Source of the DNA: Symbiodinium natans
Lineage: Eukaryota; Sar; Dinophyceae; Suessiales; Symbiodiniaceae
Assembly: GCA_905221605.1 (NCBI GenBank)
Contig: CAJNDS010000433.1
Location: forward strand, 1 to 40,000
Length of the DNA: 40,000 nucleotides
Direction of reading: 5' to 3'
Position numbers and translations under genes: made by a program. How positions within the stretch are numbered: the first letter of the stretch is position 1; each line of letters opens with the position of its first letter. Below, piece by piece: positions 11,216-21,322 of the stretch. The notes under the pieces were generated by a model. It did not search any database. It saw only the letters and a list, made by a program, of their open reading frames with translations, and had not been told where the DNA came from.

Positions 11216-11890
11216 GAATATATTAATATAGATAATATCAGAATATCCATTAATCGATATAAGAGATCTTCCGATAATAAATGAATCAAATTTCGTCTTA
11301 TTCCCATTTCTCCATCCAATATTCGATAGCTCTCCCCTCGATTGTGATTTTGACGAATCTCAAAAATAAATCTCGATGATTACAAATTCACCTAATACAG
11401 AAATATAAATCATATTTCTTTCTAAATTCGTATTTTTGAAAAACTTATATTCTTAATCATTTTAAGAGTAGAAGATCCATTTATCATTATTTGTCCTCAA
11501 TTCTCAATATTATATATTTCTCATATATACGCAATCTATATATATATATATATATCCCTATAAAAGGTTACGGGCTCGACCCCTATTTTCGCTCTGCGGC
11601 CGCCTTGTCGGTTGTCCCGCCTCCTCTTCCGGTCAATTTGGCTGCTTGTGAGGGCCTTGTAGGGGGATCCGGAAAATTCCCGGAATTTTTACGCTTATTG
11701 TCTAAAAATTCTAGGAATATTGGGAATCACCCGGATCTGAAAATTCTAGGAGTTTTCGGAATCACCCCAATTGAGGTTTAGGCTTTCCGGGTTGAGGTTC
11801 CAATACAACAATGATGACGTGGGTGCCCTTTGAAAATTCCGGAAATTTTCGGGATCCCGGGTTCAGGGTTTAAGGATTTTCTCGGTTTAG
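11216..11890. other. AT-rich stretch, then short GGAAAATTC-type repeats
   Basis: The first 350 bases are AT-rich, with a short TA run at about 11537-11552. From about 11670 to 11860 the motif GGAAAATTC/GAAAATTC and its relatives recur (GGAAAATTCCCGG, AAAATTCTAGG, GAAAATTCCGG). No gene is recognised. Confidence 0.4.
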
Positions 11891-11899
11891 GATTTTGGG

Positions 11900-12890
11900 G
11901 TTTAATAGAAATTGTATAGGGTTTGTGTCCGGAGTTTTGTCGAGTTTTGGGGGGTTTTGTTTTTTGTTGTAATGGTTTGGGTTTCGTCGGGCGTGGTGGG
12001 GGGTGGATGGTTTTGGGGTGCTGAGGGATTGGGGTTGAGGGGCTGCGGCTGAGGGGTTGGGTTTAGTTTTTTGTTGTAATGGTTTGGGTTTTGTCGGGTG
12101 TGGCGGGGGGGGGTGGTTTTGGAGGGCTTGAGCTGAGGAGGGGTTGAGCGGGCTTGTTGAGGGACTGGGGAGGGATTGTTGAAGGGATGGGTTATTGAAG
12201 GGAGGGATTGTTGAAGGGAGGAGTTATTGAAGGGAGGGATTGTGACGGGATTGTTGAGGGCTGAAGATTTTTGTATTTTGCGGGGTTATTTGGGGACTTG
12301 GAATCGGGATTGATATTGCGATGATAATATAGTTTATTGTTGGCATATTTGCCGGTATGGTTATTTATTAATATGGCGTAAGCTAGCGTAAGGGAAATTC
12401 TACGACCTTAGATTTGATGCAAGAATTTAGAATGTCATCTAAATGAAAAGGGGAATTCATAATATTTTGAGAAATTATAGTCTCAATGTTTTTTTATGAG
12501 GTGATTCATATAAAGAAATGGATACCGAGACACTTGGGGTTCAGGATTTCGGATCTAGAATTAAGGAATGAAAAGGCCCTAATAAAGCAATTTGTAAGTT
12601 TTAAGTTTTTGAGGATTCATTGAGGATAGTATCTTGGGAATTTACTTGTATATTCAAATTTATAGAATGATAGATCGATTTATGAAAATAGATTACAAGA
12701 TATGAATCTTAAATCGTAATCGTTCAAATTCTTGCCCACCACGCTCACGCATCAGACTCACAAATATCTTTTTAGAGATCCCGAAAATACTTGGACATTT
12801 TGTTTGTCCGCACTGCTTCAGGGTTTTAGCGTATGTCTATTTCTTCTTAATAAGTGGATATATCGTCGATGGAATCGATGGGTCCCCTAT
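11900..12890 (+). repeat. Dispersed repeat block, copy 2
   Basis: This is a direct, diverged copy of 1105-2490. It shares the GGGTTTGTGTCCGGAG start, the TGTAATGGTTTGGGTTT segments, the GAAGGGAGGGATT run, and the end segment TATATCGTCGATGGAATCGA TGGGTCCC. It is about 400 bp shorter than copy 1. No coding sequence is recognised. Confidence 0.65.
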
Positions 12891-14140
12891 AGTTTTTTCA
12901 AATTCATATATTCATATCTCTGTTTTCTATATACAAAGCATACGTATATCAATATACATATATTTATAATATTAATATCATAGAGTGAAAAGATATCATT
13001 CAAATTATAAAATGCAAGTTCTAAAATTCCCCATATCCTAAGAATTCACTCACTATTTCAAAGATTAATTTCCAATACAAATCAAATCTCCAGGCAGATT
13101 CCAAAGATTGAAAATATCCAAATATTCTAATCCAATAATCAATTATTTTCGGCGATCGTCTTTGCATCTACTCCTCTTAGAAAGTAAGATTCGAATAGAT
13201 TGAGTATTATAATATACGATGCATGGTTCCGGCATGTTCCACGTGAAAATCTACGTAACCTGCGACAATTTCTTCAGAGGCCATTGTTCTTCAAACGCAT
13301 CTAAGCTCGGTTTTGTCCGCTCTGAGTGTTTTTCGCCGTCTTTCTATCTCTCATCCGGCTTATCGATGGACCTCGTATCCCAACGCGTGTATTGAAACTT
13401 CAAATCCTAGATTGTGCCCTCGCCTCATCCCCACAAAGCTCATTTGCGTAGATCCAAAGCCCTAAGCGACAGCCTTAAACCACTTGAACTTGCAACGGGA
13501 GCCCAAAGTAACACCTAAACATAGTAAGGGGAGCAGGGCTGAAGACTTTATGCTTATGTGCTTCCCGAAGAGCTCAGCAGGAGCTTGAAGCTTCAGGCAC
13601 ACTGTGCTGCGAAGTGGTTCTATCGGTTCTGGCAGCCCGTCTTCAGGCGAGGCGCCCACCCAGAGTCTCCAAAACACTCGGTTTAGGGTTTAGGATGATT
13701 TTGCCAGGTACGCTGCCTACTTCAGGGGTTTGGGAGTCTCTGGGCACCAGTGCCAAGTTTATGTTCCTTTCCGGGCCGGTTGTCTCACTGGCTTTTGCGC
13801 AGCTGTTCACACAAAGCCGCAAGCACCAACACTTAACCCTACAATAGAAGTCCAGGCGCAGGACCCTAAACCCTCATCCAGTAAAGTCACTAATTTAATT
13901 TAATTGAAGTTGAAGTTCAACAGCCCGTTGCTCCAGGTCCCGCCCTCCGGCTCATAAGAGAGACGTGCTCTTCTGGAGACGTGCTCCAGCTTGATATCAG
14001 TTCATGCAGTCCTGGACAGGCAGCCTCTTCAAGAATGCACCGCCATTGCCCTTCAACAAGAGCACATATTAAATCAGGACACTCAGCTGATAAATTTCAG
14101 GTGTGAAACCTTTGCCAAAATTCGATTAGAATACTCTGGG
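12891..14140. other. Transition from AT-rich repeat region to GC-richer gene region
   Basis: From 12900 to about 13250 the sequence is AT-rich with no gene seen. From about 13250 base composition rises to roughly even GC. ORFs of 70-90 codons at 13462-13677 (minus) and 13614-13847 (plus) overlap and have no recognisable domain. GGTTTAGGGTTTAGG at about 13679-13694 is a telomere-like fragment. Copy A of the coiled-coil gene ends at 14145, so its 3' UTR probably lies here. Confidence 0.4.
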
Positions 14141-14144
14141 TGTT

Positions 14145-15361
14145 CTATACACCAGCCAGCGAGTTGCGCGGAGAAGAATGTCCGCTGGAGACGGCGGACA
14201 TCCGCGAACCTGCCTCGAAGAACGAAGCTCGAAGTTTGGTCCTTTGAAGATCGCTGCTCATGAACTGCTGCCGGCGCTTGCCCACACTGACGCTGTCACT
14301 GGGGCAGATATCGCTGCTAGCCACAGAGACTCCGCCCAAGCACTTTTGCTGCTGTTGCTCAGAGATCACCAGGATGATGTGGCGACCAGCAGGTCCAGAA
14401 GCACTTCGAGAGTCAGCCGGTAAGTGAGCCATTGATAGGACAACATCCAACACTTGACCAGCAAAACCAAGCACGGAGAATCTGCCAAGCGTCTTAGCGA
14501 CGAAGGACGGGATCTCAGATTGACTGCTGTCGGCCATGGACTGGTTCACCAGCATCATTCTCCTGATCACGGCTGCATAAGCTTTCTCGTGCAGCAGCGA
14601 AAAGAAAGACGTGCCAATCAGCTCCAGCCCACTGAAGATGGCACCTGCTCTGGCGGTAGCCTTCTCGATGACCAGGTCTTCAAATGTGCACTGCGCCGCA
14701 GCGGCGTTGGGCATCAAGCCTATGATTGCCCAAATCATGCTGCGAACGTACTCTGAAACAGACGTGCCAATGGAACCACCTGTGCTCTGCGATGCCGGGA
14801 TACTGACGTCACTACCGACGCCAACAGCACTGTTTGCTGAGGTAGCTGGTTGATCACCATCCCTTGAATCCTCTGTGATCAAGCCGGGCGCCTTGCTCCA
14901 CAAGTCCACCTGGTCTGGCAGGATAACCAGACTCTCTTGGCCTTGAGCCGGCTTCTGCCTCAGTAGCTGCTCATATCGGCATCGAATCTCTGCGATCTGC
15001 TCTTCAAACTTCACTCGCTGCTCCTGCAATCTGGAAGCATGGTCACGGTATGTGTCCTCCAGCTGCACCTGGTGCTGCACCTCCTGGACCTCTATCTTGT
15101 TGAGCAGAAGATTTCGCTCTTCCTCAAGCTCCTTCTGAGTTCTCTCAAAAATACTACAAAACACATGATCCCCTTATCTTGCGGTCTTTGGTTTGGAAAC
15201 TATAAACCATCAGCCCAAACCCTCAATTCTCTTGCGTGACGTATAAACCCTTCACCCCTAAAGTCATCCTAAGCCTAAACCCTGCTCTCCCTCATTGCTC
15301 CTGTGTGACCTAGAAACCCTTCACGCCTAAACAAGAGCTAATGTTGCACTGTCTTTAGTAT

Positions 15362-15411
<50 letters not shown>

Positions 15412-18400
15412 CAAACTCCCTGAACCCTGCTCTCCTTCACCCGTTGGCACAGAGCCGCCTCAGGGTCGCCAGCATCCTTCACGTCGCCAGCCCACGCATC
15501 ATCTGAACCTTGGAGGGCGAGTTGCTTGCTCGGCTTTTTTAAGGCTTACGGCGTTTACGGTCTCAGGGTTTCGGGTTTGGCGTTTCGGCTCTCACACTCG
15601 CGCGAGGCAGGCAAGGATTCGGTCGGACTGTTCCACAACAGCCACAACGGCGACTATCCTAGTACTCGGTTTGCTACATCACTCATCACTCTGGGCATTG
15701 TCTCCTCTCGTAACGAGAGGGCTTTGTTCGGTACTCTTCAACCACTCCACTCCCAACTTACCCGGCCAAAGGTGTCTAGGGCTTTGGGGATTTTGGGGTC
15801 GTAGGATATTGCTACCGTACTGGGCACTGATAATCAATGCTAGTCAGAGCAACACATGTAACATGAGCAGCTCAGAATCTCATTAAACAACTTATCAGTC
15901 CTAGCGACAATAACACTCTGCTTTACTAATGCTGGCCACCACGACCAGCAGGTTTGCCATTGCTACGAATACCAATCTTACCAATAGGACGACTGCTGCT
16001 ACCATTGACAATGCGACATACATTTGTATGGCTTCTACATGCTACCAGCATAGTAGGGGGTTTGTCAAAACCCAGGTCATACGCCCAACATGGCTTTGCA
16101 AATCTCCGTTTCAGGCGGAGTTGCACAGTCAAAAGCAGAGTTTACTGTTCCACTCGGCTCTATAGCTACTATTGCTCAGGCGACGGTAAGATGCCTATGG
16201 TGCCGATATTTTGAGCTTGGTCATTTGACATTGAGGCTTTATCGGCGATGCGAAGCACAACTCACCGAAGCTCATAGATTGTCCGAAGGCCTCCATGTAC
16301 ATGCCAACTTGCTGTGTTGTTTGCACGCTTCGCGACAAGCCATGCAACAAGCGCGCACACGCTCACACAGCTGAATGTTTTGAGGGGGACGCAGAAAAGA
16401 AGAGTACATATAGTATATTGATAGAAACATGTGTTTTTGTAAATGGACAAGGGTAAAAAGAAAGAACGCAGCCCAAAGATTGAAAGCGACTGACTCGACC
16501 GCTGAGGAACTGCGACGACTCCGCTTGCACAGCGCAAGCTGAAGCTTCAAGGAGTTGACTTCTTGCAGCTGACGTATTGCCTCTGTCTGATGCTGCTGCA
16601 GGGCCTGGCTGACTGGGAGCTGGAGCAAAGTCTGGACTTTGATATGAGGGCACAAGCAGAGATTTAATCAAAAGAGGATCTATAACCCAAGCAAATGAAA
16701 TGAAAAAGTCCTACTCAGCACTCAGGTCGCATCTTGCAAGCGCCGGTTGGAGATTCGAAGTGACTCGGCTTGCAGCTGAACTTTCTCCTGCAAGGCGACG
16801 TTCGTGATTTTGTCGGCCTCCTCTTTGTCCGTCTGCTGCTTCATCTCCACAAAGAGCGTCTCCTCCAGCCCGCGCATTTTGACTTGCAAGTCATCCACCT
16901 GCTGCAGCTGCTTGATCTTGTCCTGCTTCCCGAGGTTCTGCAAGCGTCGATTCTCTGCTGAAGTTGTTTCCTGCAGAAGTCCTGCAGCCGCCAGTTGCTT
17001 CTGCAGCTGGGCAATCTCTTCTTTTTGCTCTGCATTCTGACCAGCATGGTCATCACGCAGGTCTTGCTGAGACTTCCGCTCAGCAGATAACTCGGCCAAC
17101 AGCTTGTTCAACAGGTCGTTCTGGCAAGATTGATCCGGGTTCGTAAAGTCGTCCAGATCTCCACAGTCGCTGCTGCACTCGCTGGCCAAGGACTCTGCAC
17201 GCGCTGGCAGCCCCACAGAGCCTTCTTCTTCCTCCTCTTCGATCATCGCCAGCATACCCCTACCTGCTCCACGCCCTCGTCCCCTACCTCGTGATCTGCC
17301 ACCTCCTCCTCCTCCCGCTCCCTGACGGGACTCAGAAGGAGACTTCGCTTGGTCGATGGCTTCCATCGCTTGCTTCTTCTTTAACCCCAACAGTTCCAGG
17401 CGTACTTCGCTCATGTCGTGTCGATTTTGCTTCCTCTCCTCCGTGAGCTCATCAATCTGATCCTGAAGGCTCGTCTCACGGGCGGTCGCGGTGCTGGCAA
17501 ACCTTGAGGTGTCCCGTCTTAGCAAAGCGAGCTGGCTGTTTGCTTTGCTCAACAGATTCTCTAGCTCAAGAATCCGACTGTCGCTGAGCTCTTTGGCCCT
17601 TTCTTGATGTTGGCTCTGCACCACTTCCCGCTGCTGTGACTGGCTGAGATCCCAGCGAGCTGCCTGAAGTTCGACCTGTGCCGCAGCAGCGTTTGTCTCG
17701 TTCTTCCGGTCCTTGTCCTGGAGCTCCACCTGCTCTTCTTTCGCAGCTGCTAGAGACGAAGCAGATTTGGCCTTGTCGCCCGCTGCCTTCACTTCCACTT
17801 CATCACGCTCGTCTTCCGCTTTCTTCCTAGCCTTGACTGCATCTGCAAGTTGCGACTGCAACTCCAACATACGCTCTTGATTGAGGTTGTCGATGTCCGT
17901 GCAGTCCGATATCATCTGTGTTGCCTGAGCATCTCGTGACCGCAAGGCCGCCTCAAGCGCGAGGTTTTTGGCTTGCAAATCTTTGACCTGCTGAGTTTCC
18001 TTCGAAGCAGCTGCACCTGAGCTGTCTGAGCCGACCTGTTTGTTGGTGCTGCTGCTGCAAGGAGAGCCACTGCGGCCATTCGACCGTCTCTCCCTTCCGG
18101 AATCTGCTGCAGATCGCGCGGCTGCGGGCGACCGGGCGCCGGAATGCGGCTCCTGTGAGGATTTGGGCCGACTCCGCTGCCAAGACTCGATGTCTCTCTC
18201 TGCCGCCTCTGCATCTTGTAATCTGTCACGAGGCTGTGACTCACTGCTGCTGTCATTGGAACTTCCTGTACCACAAGGCTTCGCATGCGACTCTGACTCT
18301 AACGATAACTGCCGTGACTGCAGGCCATTGGCCAATTCTCGCTCTTCAGGCGATAGGGAGCTCCAGCTTCGTGCAGAATGGACAGACCTTCCAGACACGC

Positions 18401-18440
18401 TGCTGGTCTTGCTGCTTCGATCAATGTCCGTGCGATCCAT
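14145..18440 (-). CDS. Coiled-coil/RGG-box protein, copy A (three exons proposed)
   Basis: The family is unknown; this is a paralogue of the gene at 27645-30939. Exon 1 runs from ATG 18440 to about 16731 (570 codons) as one open frame. It encodes a Ser/Arg-rich N-terminus (residues 1-150), a long Ala/Glu/Gln/Lys-rich coiled coil (about 150-365), a Gly-rich RGG-type stretch (RSRGRGRGRGAGRG), an acidic run (EEEEEEGS), then more coiled coil. Exon 2 is about 16503-16631 or 16619, and exon 3 is 14145-15134, ending in TAG. Exon 3 starts as coiled coil (KELEEERN) and ends in a non-coiled domain of about 200 residues (around CTFEDLVIEKATARAG) shared with copy B. The first intron fits GC-AG (about 100-110 nt). 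The second is about 1.37 kb, has a GC-AG option, and contains a 45-base poly-C run. No membrane segment is obvious. A structural or RNA-associated role is only a guess from RGG plus coiled coil. Confidence 0.75.
15135..16502 (-). other. Large intron in copy A, absent from copy B
   Basis: Copy B reads straight through this position (27645-28809), whereas copy A breaks from its aligned protein after about 16503 and resumes at 15134 (KELEEERN). About 20 residues found in B are missing in A. The interval holds a poly-C run (15365-15409), degenerate CCCTAAA-like segments including a partial duplication of about 70 bp (about 15225-15335), and many short ORFs without recognisable domains. The exact donor is uncertain; TCA|GC at 16502 keeps frame. 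Confidence 0.6.
15365..15409. repeat. Poly-C homopolymer (45 bases)
   Basis: An uninterrupted C run lies within the large intron of copy A. Homopolymers this long are error-prone, so its true length, and whether it marks an assembly join, are uncertain. Confidence 0.95.
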
Positions 18441-18444
18441 GCTT

Positions 18445-18790
18445 GCAACGTTGGCAGCTATGGACTGGCTTGAAAACTGTTTCAGTGCTTGCAGTGCTCC
18501 TGTGGTGAGATCTATTGAATTGACTTACACTTCTCAAACTTCTTTCGCTTTTATGCTGCTTGAAAAGAAGGCAATATGTGCGGACCCAGATGAGCCGCGG
18601 GACAAGGACACTGTAGCCCATGAGCATAAATCTCCATTGGAGTCTCAATGAACCCCAAGAAGCTTGCCACATCTGTGCGGGTCATCACAAACGCCAGCAA
18701 TTGCTACGACCATGATCGTGGGCAGGGTGGTTGTGTTGACGATTTGAGGCACTACTCTGGCCAAGACCAGTGATGTTGCAGACATGGCGT
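18445..18790. other. Region upstream of copy A
   Basis: This should hold the promoter and 5' UTR of copy A. I see no TATA box and no CCGTAGCCATTTTGGCTCAAG-like spliced-leader relic. Overlapping ORFs on both strands show no recognisable domain. Confidence 0.35.
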
Positions 18791-18794
18791 GTAG

Positions 18795-19095
18795 ATGGGA
18801 ACGATGGAGCTAGCAATGATAGTGGTGATGGCAGATTGCGATGTTGATGATACTGCTCGTGATGATGACGATGATGGTCGTGGCGATGGCGGTCTGCTGG
18901 TGACGATGACGGTGATGTTGATGATGGTGACGACGATGATGACGAGGACCAGGCCGATGGCGCTGGGGCTGGTGGTGGTTCTGCTACTAGCGACGACGGT
19001 GAGAACGGTGTGTAGATGGCGACAATGGTGGCCGTGATGACGAAGTGATGTTGGTGAACAGGCTTATGCTGCTGCTGACGGTGATGATGGTGTCA
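18795..19095 (+). repeat. GAT/GAC/GGT trinucleotide-rich region
   Basis: Dense imperfect repeats of GATGAC, GATGGT and GGTGAC run through about 300 bases. The plus-strand ORF at 18795-19037 is an Asp/Met/Val/Thr-rich translation of the repeat and is not called as a gene. Confidence 0.8.
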
Positions 19096-19299
19096 TGGCA
19101 TGGTCCTGGAAGTCGCCGTGTAGTGAGCAACAATGTAATTACTGGAACAAGAACTACCATTGTGGAAACAGTAAAAATCTCCCCGAATCCCTAGGAAGCT
19201 TACAAAGCTGGCGGGCGCTTCTCAGGCGCACGGCGTCTAGGGTGCACACTGCTCGAGTCTCGGGCGCACGCAGAGTGGTTTCCAGGAGGCTTTAGGGTG

Positions 19300-20285
19300 T
19301 GCCGGGCGCGAGGTTCAGGGGCTGAGGGGCTTTTAGGGATTGGGTTTTTTAGGGTTTGGGGTTAAAGGTTATTAGGGTTTAGGTTTTAGGAGTTTATAAA
19401 GTTCAGGGGTTTAGGGTTTAGGGGTTTTAAGGGTTTAGGGGTTTTAGGGTTTAGGGATTTCAGGGTTCAGGGCTTGTTAGGCTTTAGGGTTTTTTAGGGC
19501 TTAGGGCTTTTTTAGGGTTTAGGGGTTAGACGTTTTTGGTGCTCTGGGGTTTTAGGGGTTTGGGGTTGAAGGGTTTCTTGGCTTTAGGGTTCTGTGGCTT
19601 TTAGGGTTTAGGGGTTTTCGGCTTTAGGTTTCAGGGTTTTCAGGGTTTAGGGTTGAGGGCAGGCTTTAGGGTTTAGGTGTTTTTAGGGTCTGGGGGTTTT
19701 GGGGTTTGTTACGGGGGTCCTTAGCTAGGGTTTAGGGGTTTTTAGGGTTCAGGGGCTTTTAGGGTTTAGGGGTTTTTAGGGTTAAGAGGTTTTCAGGGTT
19801 TTCAGGGTTTAGGGTTTAGAGCATCTAAACCCTAAACCCTGAAAACCTCTAACCTTTAGAGGGTTTTTAGGGTTTTGGGTTGTGGGTTTTTTGGGGTTTA
19901 GGGTTTAGGGCTTTTTAGGGCTCAGGCTTTTTTAGGGTTTAGCGATCAAAGGGTTCTTAGGGTTTGGGTTTTGCTCTCTTTTTTAAAGGGGGTTTTCAGG
20001 GTTTTGGGGTTTTTAGCGTTTGGGGTCAAGGGGTTTTTAGGGTTTAGGGGTTTCTAGGGTTTGGGGTTTGTTAGGGTTTTGGCTTGTTTTTTTGAAAGGG
20101 TTTTTGGGGCTTAGGGGTTTTCAGGGCTTCGGGTTTTTTCTTAGGGCTTAGGGGTTTTTAGGGTTTAGGGCTTAGGGGTTCTTAGGGAGTATGGTTTAGG
20201 GGTTTTCAGAGTTTATGCTTCAGGGCTTTTAGGGTTTAGGGGCTTTCAGGGTTCAGGGTTATTGGCTTTTAGGGCGACCACCCTA
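19300..20285 (+). repeat. Degenerate telomere-like (TTTAGGG) interstitial block
   Basis: About 1 kb of plus-strand sequence is dominated by TTTAGGG, TTTAGGGG, TTTTAGGG and TTCAGGG variants. TTTAGGG is the plant-type telomere repeat, also reported for several alveolates. The orientation is mostly uniform, with one inversion forming a hairpin at 19799-19845 and a CCCTAAA patch at 20280-20305. The degeneracy indicates old interstitial sequence rather than a working chromosome end. Confidence 0.9.
19799..19845. repeat. Perfect hairpin at a TTTAGGG/CCCTAAA head-to-head junction
   Basis: Two 22-base arms (19799-19820 and 19824-19845) are exact reverse complements around a GCA loop. Similarity extends outward with one 9-bp offset, so the full imperfect arms are about 31 bp. 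Confidence 0.93.
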
Positions 20286-21320
20286 AACCCCAAACCCTAA
20301 ACCCTTTTGGGGTTTAGGCTTCAGCCCGCTTTGTCCTGCGTTTCACCCTTCTGGAAGACTCCGCCGTCCCAGGCTCCGTGGCAGGGTTTGGGGCCCTGCC
20401 TCGAGCAGCCGCTCCAGCAGCCACTCCTGTCTCCAAATACCGGGTTTAGGGTTTAGGGTTTAGGGGCGTAGGGTTTAGGGTTTGGGTTTAGGGTTTAGGG
20501 TTAAGGCTAGAAGAGAAGCTGGCTGTTGTTTGTGATTTCTATGTCTGTGAAGCTTTCTGCTGCGCCGCTATGCAAGCCTTGTCAACACCCTGCGCCAGCA
20601 AGTTGCAAGGACGGCAACAAGTGCGGGGGTTGATTTAAATTTGTTTAGCCACTAAACTGAAACAACCATATCGAAGCAACGAAGCTGCGATAGACTTCTT
20701 GCCTTCTTGCGACGAGTCCAACCCAAACCCTTCATCAACAGAAAAAGTTCTCCTTGAGGCAGTGATGCTCCCCGGCGCGACGCAGCGGTCGGCCTGTGCC
20801 AACACCAATCTGAGCCGGACCAGGGCCCGAGATTTCAAGGAATTCCATCGAGTCGCTCCCTTGGCTGTTCAGTCTACGCCGCCTAAACCCGAAACCCGAA
20901 ACCCCAAGCCCTAAACCCTACTACTGCCTGGCAGTAGTCGCTAGCGCACCTTTTGTGACCTGCCGAGAAATTCACAGTGCCTCAGTCCCTTTGGCCAGCC
21001 TTCGATTTTGCCTCAGCCCTGCACACGAGTTCACAGTAACTTCTCACCTTCCTGGACACAAATTGACAAACCCTGAACCGGCAACACCCTGAAACCATAA
21101 AAATGTTCCGATGCCGGCCAATAGTTCGTGGTCAGTAAGTAGTAAATAACAAATCCAAGAAGTAGTACGTGGTAAGTAGACAATATGTAGGTAGTAGGAC
21201 CTGGAGTCTTTAAAGATGTAACGCTCTGTTTTTGTTCAGCGCCTTGTCTGAAAGGGGCACGTCACCGCAGCCATGCAAGTGGCTATATGGGTGGAGGGTG
21301 GCCAACGAAATCACTGGTTT
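20286..21320. other. Intergenic stretch with short TTTAGGG tracts
   Basis: A cleaner telomere-like tract lies at 20440-20510 and a CCCTAAA-like tract at 20880-20922. Between 21120 and 21200 a GTAGTA/AGTAAGTAG-rich stretch occurs. Short ORFs at 20635-20914 on both strands have no recognisable domain. The 3' UTR of the hydroxylase/methyltransferase gene probably starts just below 21323. Confidence 0.5.
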
Positions 21321-21322
21321 CG

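Noticed and set aside
1-13200. A bacterial, CRISPR or prophage interpretation of the repeat arrays
   Set aside because: Units are head-to-tail without unique spacers, there are no cas-like genes, and the flanking genes have introns.
14178-14853. Plus-strand ORFs over copy A exon 3 (and similar ones over copy B and exon 1)
   Set aside because: They are antisense shadows of the supported minus-strand coding sequence, which is conserved between the two paralogues.
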